Source of the DNA: Desulfobacterales bacterium
Lineage (GTDB): Bacteria; Desulfobacterota; UBA8473
Reading direction: 5' to 3'
DNA length: 60,266 nt
Assembly: GCA_016209225.1 (NCBI GenBank)
Contig: JACQWO010000077.1
Coordinates: 1 to 60,266 of the forward strand
The position numbers and the translations under genes are program-made. Within the stretch, counting starts at the first letter, position 1, and every line of letters starts with the position of its first letter. The notes below the pieces were generated by a model. That model saw nothing but the letters and a program-made list of their open reading frames with translations. It did not search any database and was not told the origin of the DNA. Positions 32,910 to 44,378 of the stretch are shown one piece after another.

Positions 32910-34205
32910 ATGACAGAACGTGTTATCACTCTGAAATATGGCAAAAAGGATCTCTCCTTTAAGATACCATCCGATAATTTGCTGGGAATTATTACCCCAA
33001 GAGAAATCCATCCTCCTATAGACACTTTTGGACTCATTGAATCTGTATTAAATACCCCCACTTCTGGCCTACCTTTTGATGAGATGTTCCGGAGAGGTGA
33101 CAGGATAACCATTGTTGTCTCCGATATTACCCGTTATACAGGAAGCCAGCTTTACCTTCCCATTATAATCAATAGATTGAACAGGATTGGTGTTGGGGAT
33201 GAGGATATTAAGATTGTCTTTGCCCTGGGGATTCATCGGCAGCAACTGCCACAGGAACACAGGATGATAGTTGGAGATGAAGTCTACAAAAGGATTAAGG
33301 TCTATGATCATAATGCCTTTGATCCAAAGAATCTTACCCCTTTGGGTAAAACCGATAGGGGGACAAAGGTTGAAGTAAACAGGTTGGTGGCAGAGGCCGA
33401 CAAGGTCATTCTAACAGGAACCATAGGATTCCATTACCTGGCAGGTTTTGGAGGCGGAAGGAAGAGTATTATGCCTGGTGTGGCTTCATTCGATAGTTGT
33501 CTTGATCTGCATCTTATGGCTTTGAATCCGCCAGAGGTTGGAGGAAAACACCCCATGGTAAAGACCGGGGCGCTTACGGGGAATCCCTTTCACCATGTTA
33601 TGGTCCAGGCCTGTGGGATGTTATGTCCTATATTTCTCTTCAATACAATCCTATCCCCAACTAAAGAGATAATAGAAGTAGTTGCAGGAGATTATTTGTC
33701 GGCCCACCAGCAGGGATGCGATTTCCTTTTAAGGAACTTTAGCCCTGAACTTAATGAGAAGGCCGATCTCGTTATCGTCAGCTGTGGTGGCTTCCCTAAG
33801 GACATCAATTTTATCCAGGCACACAAAAGCATTGACTATGCAATAAATATCCTTAAAGACAATGGGGTAATGATTGTTTTAGCAGAGTGTTCTGAGGGTC
33901 TTGGCAACCCCACTTTCCTCGATTGGTTTAAATATGATGATCTTATGGATTTTGAGGGTGCCCTGAGGGGAAATTTTGAGATCAATGGACAGACGGCTTA
34001 TTCTGCTTTGATTAAGGCAAAGAAGGTGAAGATTATCTTGCTCTCTGAGTTGGCCAGCGAGGATGTGGAGAGGATGTCTATGATTCCAGCAGACTCAATA
34101 GATCAAGGGGTCTCCATGGTCCATGAAATACTGGAGGAAACCCCTTCCACGTATATTATACCTGATGGGGGAGGTGTCTTCCCAAGGGTCAGGGGAGCAG
34201 CGTAG
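32910..34205 (+). CDS. larA: Nickel-dependent lactate racemase family protein
   Basis: A 431-residue LarA (DUF2088) family protein. It carries the residues that hold the nickel pincer nucleotide and the substrate: ALGIHRQQ, VYDHNAF, GFHYLAGFGGGRKSIMPGVA (His and catalytic Lys) and GNPFHHVMVQ. The family comprises lactate racemase and related 2-hydroxyacid racemases. The cofactor-making larB, larC and larE are not in the window. It lies 5 bp before a FAD-dependent 2-hydroxyacid oxidase gene, so a joint role in lactate or a related 2-hydroxyacid is likely. Nickel need links it to the importer at 15-24 kb. Confidence 0.9.
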   Translation: MTERVITLKYGKKDLSFKIPSDNLLGIITPREIHPPIDTFGLIESVLNTPTSGLPFDEMFRRGDRITIVVSDITRYTGSQLYLPIIINRLNRIGVGDEDIKIVFALGIHRQQLPQEHRMIVGDEVYKRIKVYDHNAFDPKNLTPLGKTDRGTKVEVNRLVAEADKVILTGTIGFHYLAGFGGGRKSIMPGVASFDSCLDLHLMALNPPEVGGKHPMVKTGALTGNPFHHVMVQACGMLCPIFLFNTILSPTKEIIEVVAGDYLSAHQQGCDFLLRNFSPELNEKADLVIVSCGGFPKDINFIQAHKSIDYAINILKDNGVMIVLAECSEGLGNPTFLDWFKYDDLMDFEGALRGNFEINGQTAYSALIKAKKVKIILLSELASEDVERMSMIPADSIDQGVSMVHEILEETPSTYIIPDGGGVFPRVRGAA

Positions 34206-34210
34206 CGAAG

Positions 34211-35593
34211 ATGATAGAAAAAAGGGTTGTTGATAAGATAAAAAGGATTGTAGGTAAGGAGCATGTTCACTCTGAACCGGAAGAGAGGGTCTGTTATAGC
34301 TACGATGCTACCAATCAGAGTTACCTTCCTGATCTGGTCGTTTTTCCTGGCAATGCTCAAGAGATCTCGGATATTCTTAATCTTGCCAATGAAGAAAATT
34401 TTCCTGTTATACCAAGGGGCGCTGGATCTGGATTTACCGGTGGAACCCTCCCGGTGGAGGGTGGAATGGTGCTGGTAATGGCCAGGTTTAACAGGATTAT
34501 AGAGATCGATACAGAAAACCTCATAGCCTTTGTAGAACCCGGAGTGGTGACTGGAAATTTTCAAAAAGAGGCGGAAAAGCTGGGGCTTTTTTATCCTCCA
34601 GATCCAGCCAGTTTAAAATTTTCCACTCTGGGTGGAAATGTAGCAGAGTGTGCTGGGGGCCCGAGGGCGCTAAAGTATGGTGTAACCAAAGACTACGTTA
34701 TAGGTCTGGAGGTGGTTTTGCCTACAGGGGAGATTATATCCACAGGGGTTCAGACAGCAAAGGGGGTAGTTGGCTATGATCTTACAAAGCTAATGGTTGG
34801 CTCGGAAGGCACCCTGGGGGTTATTACCAGGATTATAGTTAAGTTACTCCCCCTGCCGGCATCTAAGAAGACCATCTTAGCGATTTACCCCAAACTTGAG
34901 GATGCAGCCCGTACTGTTACTGGAATAACCGCTTCGAAAATTACTCCTTCCGCCCTTGAATTCATGGATCATTCAGCTATTGTTTGTGTGGAAGATTTTC
35001 TCAGGATTGGGTTGCCTGTAGAGGCTGAAGCCATTCTGCTTTTAGAGGTAGATGGTGATCCCTGTATAGTAGACAGGGATGCTGCCAGAATCCGGGAGAT
35101 ATGTATGAGATATGGGGCAAGTAGAGTGGAGATTGCTGAAGATGAAGAAAGCGAAGAAACCCTGTGGAGGGCAAGAAGGGCTATATCCCCTTCTTTACTT
35201 AAGATAAACCCCACAAAGATCAACGAGGATATTACAGTTCCCCGCAGCAAAATACCGGATATCTTAAGAAAGATCAATGAGATTGCGAAAAGATCAAGGT
35301 TAGATATTGTTAACTTTGGACATGCAGGAGATGGAAATATCCACGTCAATATAATGATAGATAAGAGGAAAGAAGAAGATGTTAATAGGGCACATGATGC
35401 TGTAAAAGAGATATTTCAAGCCACTTTGGCCATGGGGGGAACTATATCCGGGGAACATGGCATTGGCATTACCAAGTCCCCATATCTCAGGATGGAGCTA
35501 GGCGATCTTGGAATTGAGATAATGAAGAGGATAAAGAGGGTTTTCGATCCCAATAATGTCCTTAATCCAGGGAAGATCTTTTGTGACCTCTGA
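34211..35593 (+). CDS. FAD-binding 2-hydroxyacid oxidase, GlcD type
   Basis: A 460-residue protein with a PCMH FAD-binding domain (PRGAGSGFTGGTLP at about 75-88, then FVEPGV, PPDPAS and TLGGNVAECAGG) and a C-terminal substrate domain with FGHAGDGNIHVN and GEHGIGITK. It belongs to GlcD/D-lactate dehydrogenases, which oxidise lactate, glycolate or similar acids and pass electrons to an Fe-S subunit or ETF. No Fe-S partner gene follows; instead an insertion-sequence remnant begins right at the stop codon (35594). Coupled to larA by a 5 bp gap. Confidence 0.92.
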   Translation: MIEKRVVDKIKRIVGKEHVHSEPEERVCYSYDATNQSYLPDLVVFPGNAQEISDILNLANEENFPVIPRGAGSGFTGGTLPVEGGMVLVMARFNRIIEIDTENLIAFVEPGVVTGNFQKEAEKLGLFYPPDPASLKFSTLGGNVAECAGGPRALKYGVTKDYVIGLEVVLPTGEIISTGVQTAKGVVGYDLTKLMVGSEGTLGVITRIIVKLLPLPASKKTILAIYPKLEDAARTVTGITASKITPSALEFMDHSAIVCVEDFLRIGLPVEAEAILLLEVDGDPCIVDRDAARIREICMRYGASRVEIAEDEESEETLWRARRAISPSLLKINPTKINEDITVPRSKIPDILRKINEIAKRSRLDIVNFGHAGDGNIHVNIMIDKRKEEDVNRAHDAVKEIFQATLAMGGTISGEHGIGITKSPYLRMELGDLGIEIMKRIKRVFDPNNVLNPGKIFCDL

Positions 35594-36087
35594 TGTCAAT
35601 AGTGGACACGAAATGTTTTCATGCCGCCACCTGTTTCCCATAGAAACTTTTCTCATACATAACAGGGGATAGATATCCGAGCTTTGTCTGCCTACGTTGC
35701 CGATTGTAGAAGATTTCAATATATTCAGTAGTCTCCCGAATTGCCTCCTGTCTGGTTTTGTAGCTTCGATGATGGATAAGTTCATTCTTAAACGTACCCC
35801 AGAAGCTCTCCATAGGCGCATTGTCGTAGCAGTTGCCTTTTGCGCTCATCGATACTTTTATATCAAACTGATCAAGTAACTTCCGATATTCATAGGCACA
35901 ATACTGACTTCCCCGATCGGAATGATGAATCAAGTTCTTGTCTGGACGTTTAGCTGTCACTGCCCGGAAGAGAGACTGCATGACAAGATTCTTGGTGATC
36001 CTGGAACTCATTGCATACCCTACTATCTCTCCGGTGAATATGTCTTTGTGGCCTGCAAGATACAGCCGGCCTTCTGCTGTGGGTAGA
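35594..36087 (-). pseudogene. IS3 family transposase OrfB remnant
   Basis: The frame at 35619 to about 36087 encodes the C-terminal part of an IS3 OrfB. The sequence AEGRLYLAGHKDIFTGEIVGY is followed by HHSDRGSQY (second Asp of DDE) and NCYDNAPMESFWGTFKNEL (final Glu). The first Asp and everything before YLPTAEG are gone. A terminal TGTCAATAGTGGACACGAAA at 35594 is the element's 3' end. It joins a second, unrelated transposase remnant at about 36085, showing an old collision. Confidence 0.85.
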
Positions 36088-36243
36088 TACGGTAACACAA
36101 TCAAAAACAAAGAAGGTGCATATTCCACCAAAGGATCATCCATGGAGAAAGTATCCTGTTGTTAATCGTTATCGTCATGAAGAAATTAGAGAATCACTGT
36201 TAACAGAAACTTAAAAAGCGGACATTTCTAATTGTGGTTGACA
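36088..36243 (+). pseudogene. C-terminal remnant of an ISNCY-like transposase with its end repeat
   Basis: On the plus strand a frame ending with TAA at 36214 encodes HIPPKDHPWRKYPVVNRYRH, a tail typical of ISNCY-type transposases. Behind it GCGGACATTTCTAATTGTGG and TTGACA form the element end. The same end stands alone at 24560-24580. The start of a similar transposase is seen at 60203. Confidence 0.6.
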
Positions 36244-36338
36244 ATACGGCAAAAAGATTTGACTTATCATTTACAATGATATAATCTAATTAATTCTTAA
36301 TAGATATTTTCATGTTATTAAAAGGAGGAAAAACCACC

Positions 36339-37256
36339 ATGGTGGAAAAGTTAAAGAAGATATGGATGGATGGGAAATTTGTTGATTGGGACGACGCCAA
36401 CATACATATTCTAAGCCATACTTTACATTACGGATTAGGGGCATTTGAAGGCATTAGATGTTACCTATGCGATGATGGGAATTCTGCAATCTTCAAATTA
36501 AAGGAACACGTAGACCGTTTTTTCAACTCTGCCCATATTGGACAGATTGATATCCCTTTTAGCAAGGAAGAAATAACCAATGCGATTATAGAGACCGTCA
36601 AGATCAATGGCTTAAAAGAGAGCTACATTAGGCCTATTGTATTTATCGGCGACGGGGCTATGGGTATCCATCCACAAAGCAACCCTATAAGAGTTGCTAT
36701 TGCTGTTTGGCAATGGGGGGCTTATTTGGGTGATGACGGGCTGAAGAATGGAATCAGGGTTAAAACCTCATCGTTTACTCGTCATCATGTTAATATTATG
36801 ATGACCAAGGCAAAGATATGCGGAAATTATGTAAATTCAGTCTTGGCCAAAAGAGAGGTGGTGCAGGATGGTTATGATGAAGCAGTTATTCTAGACACTG
36901 AGGGGTACGTCTGTGAAGCTACAGGTGAAAATATCTTTATTACCCAGAAGGGAGACTTGAAGACCCCGCCCCTTACATCTGTGCTGCCTGGAATTACAAG
37001 GGAATCAGTTATATCTATTGCTTTGGACAGAGGAATAAGGGTGATTGAGGAGAGGTTTACCCGAGATGAACTATATGTAGCTGATGAGGCATTCTTCACT
37101 GGAACAGCGGCAGAGATTACTCCTATAAGACAGGTGGATAATAGAAGCATCGGTAACGGTAAGCCTGGTGAAATTACCCAAACCCTTCAGAATATATTCT
37201 TCGATATAATACGTGGGAAACAAGAGAAATATAAGAAGTGGTTGACGTATATTTGA
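36339..37256 (+). CDS. ilvE: Branched-chain amino acid aminotransferase
   Basis: A 305-residue class IV PLP aminotransferase. The N terminus [33 protein letters not shown] and the lysine-containing [18 protein letters not shown], then [10 protein letters not shown] and [14 protein letters not shown], match IlvE. It makes leucine, isoleucine and valine with glutamate as donor. The ATG at 36339 follows AAAGGAGG by 11 bp, so the longer frame starting at 36312 is not chosen. It lies between insertion-sequence debris and recO. Confidence 0.93.
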   Translation: MVEKLKKIWMDGKFVDWDDANIHILSHTLHYGLGAFEGIRCYLCDDGNSAIFKLKEHVDRFFNSAHIGQIDIPFSKEEITNAIIETVKINGLKESYIRPIVFIGDGAMGIHPQSNPIRVAIAVWQWGAYLGDDGLKNGIRVKTSSFTRHHVNIMMTKAKICGNYVNSVLAKREVVQDGYDEAVILDTEGYVCEATGENIFITQKGDLKTPPLTSVLPGITRESVISIALDRGIRVIEERFTRDELYVADEAFFTGTAAEITPIRQVDNRSIGNGKPGEITQTLQNIFFDIIRGKQEKYKKWLTYI

Positions 37257-37334
37257 CATATTAGCTCAACAATGCGCTGCAATAGGGATGTTGGATTTTA
37301 AAGTATATTGTTTAGACAGAAAGAGCCATTCTCT

Positions 37335-38096
37335 ATGCCTCTTTATAGAACTGATGCTATAGTTATTCGTTCCATGGATTTCAGCGAGTCCGATAAGATC
37401 GTAACCTTCTTCACTCGAGATTTTGGAAAATTGAGAGGTATTGCAAAAGGGGCGAAAAAAAGCAAAAAGAGGTTTAGCAATACTCTTGAGTTGTTTTCCT
37501 ATATCAGCCTTCTTTTCTTCCAAAAAGAAAACCTGGGGTTGGCAAGGGTAAATAATTGCAGCATTATTAAAGCACATATGGAAATCTATAAAGATATCGA
37601 AAAGATGGCATATGGAAGCTATTTTATCGAGTTGATTAATGAATTAGTTGGTGAGAGAGAAAAGAACAATGAGGTTTTTAATCTTCTGGTTGATTCATTG
37701 TCCATGGTTAACGGTGATAAACTTGGCGAAGAAATTGCGAGGATATTCGAGATACGTCTCCTCTCTCTTGTTGGCTACCAACCTCAATTGCAGGGGTGTT
37801 TGACATGCGGGCATAGACTTTCTAATGGCGAGATGTTTTGGTTCAGTTCAGTTAAAGGGGGGATAGTTTGCAACAGGTGTTCACATGGACAGGGAAACCT
37901 ATCTCCCATATCTCCAGGAACCTTGAAGATACTGCTTTTAGCCAGAGATATGGACTTAAGAAAAATTCATCGGCTGATATTTTCAAAGCAGGCGCTAATG
38001 GAGAGTAAAGATGCCATCACCAATTTTATACAGTACCAAATGGGAAAAGAACCTAACTCTATGAAATTTTTAAAGAAAATCCATGGGTTAAGTTAG
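37335..38096 (+). CDS. recO: DNA repair protein RecO
   Basis: A 253-residue recombination mediator that helps RecA displace SSB. The OB-fold starts YRTDAIVIRSMDFSESDKIV. The zinc-binding region uses CLTCG and CNRCSHG, the four-Cys form. The start ATG at 37335 fits the usual MPLYRTDAIVI beginning; an upstream TTG start at 37308 is less likely. The gene stands between ilvE and the PTS genes. Confidence 0.9.
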   Translation: MPLYRTDAIVIRSMDFSESDKIVTFFTRDFGKLRGIAKGAKKSKKRFSNTLELFSYISLLFFQKENLGLARVNNCSIIKAHMEIYKDIEKMAYGSYFIELINELVGEREKNNEVFNLLVDSLSMVNGDKLGEEIARIFEIRLLSLVGYQPQLQGCLTCGHRLSNGEMFWFSSVKGGIVCNRCSHGQGNLSPISPGTLKILLLARDMDLRKIHRLIFSKQALMESKDAITNFIQYQMGKEPNSMKFLKKIHGLS

Positions 38097-38197
38097 CTTG
38101 ATTGCATAGGAATTTCCATTTTAAATAACTTTAGGCACTTTAAACTTTAGCTCACTTTAGGCACTTAACTTGAGAGAGCAAAGCTCCAGAAGAAGAT

Positions 38198-38506
38198 ATG
38201 GTTGACTATAATAACTCTGAAGATAGAAAGGAATACCATATTCAAAGTAAGTCCTTTACTATAAAGAACAAATTGGGTATCCATGTTCGGCCTGCAACTC
38301 AGCTTGTTAAAACGGCCAATAGATTTGTTTCAGATATTAGCATTAAAAAAGATGGGCTGGAGATTGATGGCAAGGGTATAATGGGAATATTAATGTTAGC
38401 CGCTTCACAAGGGAGCGAGATTGTTATAAGAGCTGAAGGCAGAGATGCCAGAGAAGCTATAGAGGAATTGGGTCGTCTAATAGAGGAAAGATTTGGAGAA
38501 GAATAG
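38198..38506 (+). CDS. HPr family phosphocarrier protein
   Basis: A 102-residue HPr with a 14-residue extension at the N terminus. The phosphorylatable His29 stands in GIHVRPAT, equal to His15 of other HPr. The regulatory Ser46 region reads DGKGIMGILML, so Gly60 replaces the Ser that HPr kinase uses, and this HPr cannot be controlled in the Gram-positive way. It takes phosphate from enzyme I, encoded 2 bp downstream. No EII sugar permease is nearby, so a regulatory PTS is possible. Confidence 0.93.
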   Translation: MVDYNNSEDRKEYHIQSKSFTIKNKLGIHVRPATQLVKTANRFVSDISIKKDGLEIDGKGIMGILMLAASQGSEIVIRAEGRDAREAIEELGRLIEERFGEE

Positions 38507-38508
38507 GG

Positions 38509-40290
38509 ATGGAACCTAAAAGGCAAGAAGACTATGTTATAAAAGGTATCGGAGGCTCTCCTGGAATAGTTATTGGGAAGGCTCAACCAATTGATCGAGA
38601 CAGGGTAGATATGCTTGCATATCGACTTATTGGTGAAGCTGAGGTGCCGGGAGAGGAGAGACGTTTTAAAATCGCTGTTGAAGAATCAAAAGAGCAGTGT
38701 TTAAAGGTAAAGGATAATATCCTTAGTCAAGATGCCAAAGAGGTGGTTTATATTATCGACGCGCAGCTTATGATACTTGAAGACAGAATGCTTATTGACG
38801 AAACCATAAGGAGGATAAGAGAAGAAAAAGTCAATGCCGAATGGGCATTGGAGATTACCCTGCAAAAGCTTCGAGGTGCCTTCAAAAATATAGATGATGA
38901 GTATTTGAGTGAAAGAAAGAGTGATGTTGATTATATTGGAGAAAGAATTGTTAGAAATCTCTTAGGAAGAAAGCAGGATAGTATTTCTGATTTAAAAGAA
39001 AAGGTTATTATTGTTGCCCATGATTTGTCACCGGCTGATACAGCACAGATGACAAGGGATAAGGTTATTGGGTTTGCAACCGATATAGGCGGGAAGACAT
39101 CTCATACGGCAATTATGGCAAGGGCGTTGGGGATTCCGGCTGTAGTTGGTTTGGAAAGGATTACCCAGGAGGTAAAAATAGGGGACTCCATTATAATTGA
39201 TGGCAATACAGGCATAGTGTTAATCAACCCTACAAAGACGGTACTGAATGAGTATTTAGAGAAGAAGCGAATTTATGAAAGATTAGAAAAAGAACTATTT
39301 ATATATAAAGACCTACCTGCTCAGACGCTGGATGGTTATAAAATTAAGGTTGTAGCGAATATAGAATTGATTGAAGAGATTCCGTCGGTTTTGGAACATG
39401 GGGCAGAAGGAATAGGTTTATACAGAACCGAGTTTTTATACCTGGGGCGAAAGGAACTCCCATCGGAGGAAGAACAGTTTCAGGCTTACAAGAGTGTTGT
39501 AGAGCGATTTCACTCCTATACAACCATAAGAACCATGGATATTGGTGGAGATAAATTCATTTCTCATCTTGATCTGGCTAAAGAGATGAATCCTGCTATG
39601 GGCCTCAGGGCCATTAGATTTTGTCTAAGAGAAGTTGATATATTCAAGACCCAGTTGAGAGCGATTTTAAAGGCCAGCAACTACGGGAAGATTAAGATTA
39701 TGTTTCCCATGATTTCAGGGGTTAGTGAGATCCTTCAAACAAAAGAGATATTAGAAAAGGTAAAATTAGAGCTGAAAAACGAGGGGATTCCCTTCGACTC
39801 TAATATCAAGATTGGGATAATGATAGAGATCCCATCAGCCGTTACCCTGGCTGATATCTTAGCTAAAGAAGTAGACTTTTTTAGCATTGGAACCAATGAT
39901 CTCATCCAATATTCGCTGGCAATCGATCGAGTAAACGAGCATGTAGCTTATCTTTACGAACCCCTGCATCCAGCGGTCTTAAGAGTGATAAAGCATGTGG
40001 TTGACTGTGGACATAATGCAGGCATCAAGGTAGGAATGTGTGGAGAGATGGCTGGAGAACCATTATATATCCCTATCCTTCTGGGAATGGGTTTAGATGA
40101 ACTGAGCATGAATGCCCTGTCGGTTTTAGGAGTTAAGAAGATCATACGTTCTATAACATACAGAGAGTCAAGAGAACTTTTGGACAGCATTATGGGGTTT
40201 TCAACCGCTTCTGAGATCAAATCCTTTGTTAAGGAAGAGATGATAAAGCGTTTCCCCATGGAATTTAAGGATTTGAGGAATTCAAATTGA
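38509..40290 (+). CDS. ptsI: Phosphoenolpyruvate-protein phosphotransferase (enzyme I)
   Basis: A 593-residue enzyme I. The phosphohistidine is His199 in [15 protein letters not shown]. The C-terminal PEP-binding barrel has [44 protein letters not shown] and the active Cys in [11 protein letters not shown]. It transfers phosphate from PEP to HPr. N-terminal [11 protein letters not shown] is normal for the family. Its last codons run close to a family 3 repeat before metK. Confidence 0.96.
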   Translation: MEPKRQEDYVIKGIGGSPGIVIGKAQPIDRDRVDMLAYRLIGEAEVPGEERRFKIAVEESKEQCLKVKDNILSQDAKEVVYIIDAQLMILEDRMLIDETIRRIREEKVNAEWALEITLQKLRGAFKNIDDEYLSERKSDVDYIGERIVRNLLGRKQDSISDLKEKVIIVAHDLSPADTAQMTRDKVIGFATDIGGKTSHTAIMARALGIPAVVGLERITQEVKIGDSIIIDGNTGIVLINPTKTVLNEYLEKKRIYERLEKELFIYKDLPAQTLDGYKIKVVANIELIEEIPSVLEHGAEGIGLYRTEFLYLGRKELPSEEEQFQAYKSVVERFHSYTTIRTMDIGGDKFISHLDLAKEMNPAMGLRAIRFCLREVDIFKTQLRAILKASNYGKIKIMFPMISGVSEILQTKEILEKVKLELKNEGIPFDSNIKIGIMIEIPSAVTLADILAKEVDFFSIGTNDLIQYSLAIDRVNEHVAYLYEPLHPAVLRVIKHVVDCGHNAGIKVGMCGEMAGEPLYIPILLGMGLDELSMNALSVLGVKKIIRSITYRESRELLDSIMGFSTASEIKSFVKEEMIKRFPMEFKDLRNSN

Positions 40291-40313
40291 AACTTTTTAC
40301 GAAGCCATCAAGA
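40290..40313. repeat. Dispersed repeat, family 3 (single arm)
   Basis: CTTTTTACGAAGCCATCAAG, one arm of the family, fills most of the short space between ptsI and metK. The AAGGAGG ribosome site of metK follows directly. Confidence 0.55.
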
Positions 40314-40330
40314 TTAAGGAGGATATTTTT

Positions 40331-41494
40331 ATGTCAATGAGCAGATTTTTATTTACTTCAGAATCGGTAACAGAGGGGCATCCTGATAAGATAGCCGATC
40401 AAATCTCTGATTCTATTTTAGATGCAATTATTGCTCAGGACCCTAATGGACGGGTTGCCTGCGAAACCATGGTTACAACGGGAATGGCAATAATAGCAGG
40501 AGAGGTTACCACTTCTTGCTACGTGGATATGCCTCAGATAGTCAGGGAGACAATCAAAGAGATTGGGTATAACGACTCATCCATGGGTTTTGACTGGGAG
40601 ACATGTGCGGTAATTACCTCTATTGATCAGCAGTCGCCCGATATAGCCCTTGGTGTAAATTCATTCGATGGGAAAGAGCAGGGGGCGGGTGATCAGGGTT
40701 TGATGTTTGGTTATGCTTGCAATGAAACCCCTGAGTTGATGCCCATGCCCATAACCTATGCCCATAAACTAACAATGAGATTGGCACAGGTTAGAAAAGA
40801 AGGCATAGTGGACTTCCTGAGACCAGATGGAAAATCCCAGGTTACTATCGAGTATATAGATGATAAACCTATAAGGATTGATGCAGTAGTAGTCTCTTCT
40901 CAGCACACTCCGGATGTGAAATACCAATTGTTGAGGGAAGGCATAATCGAAGAGGTTATAAAAAAGGTTATTCCAAAAGATCTCTTAGATGAAAAGACCA
41001 AGTATTACATTAACCCGACAGGACGATTTGTTGTTGGCGGTCCTCAGGGTGACTGTGGTTTGACCGGCAGGAAGATAATAGTGGATACCTATGGTGGACA
41101 GGGGAGCCATGGGGGCGGATGTTTTTCAGGCAAGGATCCATCCAAGGTTGACAGGAGTTCATCATACATGGCCCGTTATATAGCTAAGAATCTGGTAGCA
41201 GCAGGTCTGGCAAGAAAATGCGAGGTTCAACTGGCATATGCGATTGGTGTGGCAGAGCCTGTTTCAGTGATGATAAATACCAATGGGACAGGTGTTATAC
41301 CAACGGACAGGATTGCCGATATAGTTATGGAACATTTTTCTATGAAGCCTGCGGCTATAATAGAAAAACTGGATCTATTAAGACCCATATACAAAAAGAC
41401 TGCATGTTATGGTCATTTTGGAAGGCTGGATCCTGATTTTACGTGGGAAAAGACCGACAAGGTTGACGTATTGCGAAAGGCTGCCGGTATATAG
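40331..41494 (+). CDS. metK: S-adenosylmethionine synthetase
   Basis: A 387-residue enzyme making SAM from methionine and ATP. Visible signatures are [13 protein letters not shown] at the start, [37 protein letters not shown] and the P-loop-like [15 protein letters not shown]. The length is normal. It precedes ahcY by about 225 bp, putting synthesis of SAM and recycling of its product together. A strong AAGGAGG precedes the start. Confidence 0.97.
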   Translation: MSMSRFLFTSESVTEGHPDKIADQISDSILDAIIAQDPNGRVACETMVTTGMAIIAGEVTTSCYVDMPQIVRETIKEIGYNDSSMGFDWETCAVITSIDQQSPDIALGVNSFDGKEQGAGDQGLMFGYACNETPELMPMPITYAHKLTMRLAQVRKEGIVDFLRPDGKSQVTIEYIDDKPIRIDAVVVSSQHTPDVKYQLLREGIIEEVIKKVIPKDLLDEKTKYYINPTGRFVVGGPQGDCGLTGRKIIVDTYGGQGSHGGGCFSGKDPSKVDRSSSYMARYIAKNLVAAGLARKCEVQLAYAIGVAEPVSVMINTNGTGVIPTDRIADIVMEHFSMKPAAIIEKLDLLRPIYKKTACYGHFGRLDPDFTWEKTDKVDVLRKAAGI

Positions 41495-41528
41495 GGGTCA
41501 GGGGTCAGGGGTCAGGAGTCAGGGGTCA
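41494..41528. repeat. Five tandem copies of a 7-bp unit
   Basis: GGGGTCA is repeated five times directly after the metK stop, with one copy changed to GGAGTCA. It may be a slippage site or protein-binding array; the function is unknown. Confidence 0.75.
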
Positions 41529-41546
41529 GCAAGATATGTTTATAAT

Positions 41547-42977
<1,431 letters not shown>

Positions 42978-43027
42978 GCCATAAAAGAGGATGGAAATTT
43001 TTCATTTTTCAGGGCGGACTAAGTATA

Positions 43028-43633
43028 TCAATAGTCTATCCGATATTCAAATGTTGCTATAAAATTTAATTTGTTAATCTCCATCGTCTGTGGAATTGGA
43101 TAGTAAGGGGCTGCAAGTCTAACTGCATTAAAAGCTTCGTTATCAAGAATCGGAAAGCCAGAGGACTGTAACAGTTGAAGCCCAGCAAGATCGCCATTTC
43201 TTAAAATTGAAAATATCAAGGTTAGTTTTCCATTCATTTCTTCTTTTTTTGCCTTGTAGGGATACTCCCATACCAATTCGATCTTCCTTTTGATCTCAGA
43301 GGAATAAGGAATATATTTTGGGTTCCTGGTATTCAACAGGATTGTGTCTTCTCTATTGGGATATGAGGGTTTCCTGTTTTTATAACCCTCAATAATATTA
43401 TTTGACCCAATGTGAATAGAGGTTAACTGAAGTGATTTTTCTACCGAGTGTTTAGTCAATTTGGTATTAGAGGAATTTTCTTTAGGTTTAGAAGATAGAG
43501 GGGGTATCTCTACTGTGAGAATGTGACCTTTAATGGGTTTGAAGGAAAGGTTACCTACAAGAAAAATGATACATATATGAACGGTAATAGAAATAATCAG
43601 GAATACTTTGAAGCCCTGTTTTTCCATAGGCAA
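43028..43633 (-). CDS. Energy transducer TonB family protein
   Basis: A 201-residue protein with a single N-terminal membrane helix (VFLIISITVHICIIFLVGNL), a flexible Ser/Asn-rich linker and a C-terminal TonB-like domain: IKRKIELVWEYPYKAKKEEM, GKLTLIFSILRNGDLAG and FNAVRLAAPYYPIP. The linker lacks the usual Pro-Glu/Pro-Lys repeats. No exbB or exbD is near, so it may work with the motor at 19-20 kb or serve TolA-like envelope tasks. Confidence 0.85.
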   Translation of the reverse strand: MPMEKQGFKVFLIISITVHICIIFLVGNLSFKPIKGHILTVEIPPLSSKPKENSSNTKLTKHSVEKSLQLTSIHIGSNNIIEGYKNRKPSYPNREDTILLNTRNPKYIPYSSEIKRKIELVWEYPYKAKKEEMNGKLTLIFSILRNGDLAGLQLLQSSGFPILDNEAFNAVRLAAPYYPIPQTMEINKLNFIATFEYRIDY

Positions 43634-43650
43634 AATTATACCATCTAAAT

Positions 43651-44018
43651 TTATTTATTCTTAATCCTCTTATTAACTTTTGCCCAACTCAGCGTAGTTA
43701 AAAAGCTATCCTCCATATCGTCAACCATACTCCTAAACTTGTTCATTGGTACGGAAAAACTGAGTGTGTCTTTTTGCACGTATGGGCGTGCTGAAACGTC
43801 GAACATTCCAAAGGATACCTCGAGGGCGGTCCCTGCCCTTTCCAGACCTTACCCAAAACCCCAAGGAAGCACTGGTGACCTGATGACGTAGCATGCACCA
43901 ACTCACCACGCTCTTCTTGGTCTGTATAATAGAATGTAATTGGGAGTTCAGCGCCATCAAAGTATTTTCCCCACAGACTTATAAACCTGTCCCTAAATCC
44001 TAATTCCATGTGTCGCAC
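43651..44018 (-). pseudogene. Decayed DUF169 family gene
   Basis: The N-terminal part MELGFRDRFISLWGKYFDGA, then ELPITFYYTD, is readable from the ATG at 44018 and looks like the start of a DUF169 protein. After about 60 codons the frame breaks. A further frame down to the TAA at 43651 gives TLSFSVPMNKFRSMVDDMED, a typical DUF169 end. So one frameshift and an internal loss have destroyed the gene. The intact relative is at 342-1145. Confidence 0.7.
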
Positions 44019-44378
44019 TCCTTTGCATGGTATTATGTTTTTTTGTCTATTTGTTTATTAATAATAGCCCATAGGCTACGAAAGTCAACAATTTTTGTGG
44101 CCCATATGGGGTATATGAGTTGTTATTATCTTGCTAAAACCATCCCCTTTTGCGTTCGTTTCATAGCTTGCGTCTCATGAGGTAATATTTGGCTCAGATT
44201 TTTTTCGCTATTTATACGGAAGTGGTGTCCGTAAACCATAAGGGGCACAGCCTCGGGAAAGGATTTTCTATAAAATATCATTGAGATGTGCCATTTCCTA
44301 AAATGCCGAGATAAAAGACGGATTTTATTTAGAAACCTTTCAATCTAAATGAGTTGTCTCAAATTATCAGGAGGATTA
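44019..44378. other. Gap upstream of the tRNA pair
   Basis: Nothing coding is supported. Sequence is AT-rich with a central piece GGTGTCCGTAAACCATAAGG. The promoter of the decayed DUF169 gene may be at its left end. No RNA family was recognised. Confidence 0.35.

Noticed and set aside
40313-40331. SAM riboswitch before metK
   Set aside because: The space between ptsI and metK is only 40 bp and is filled by a repeat arm and the ribosome site.
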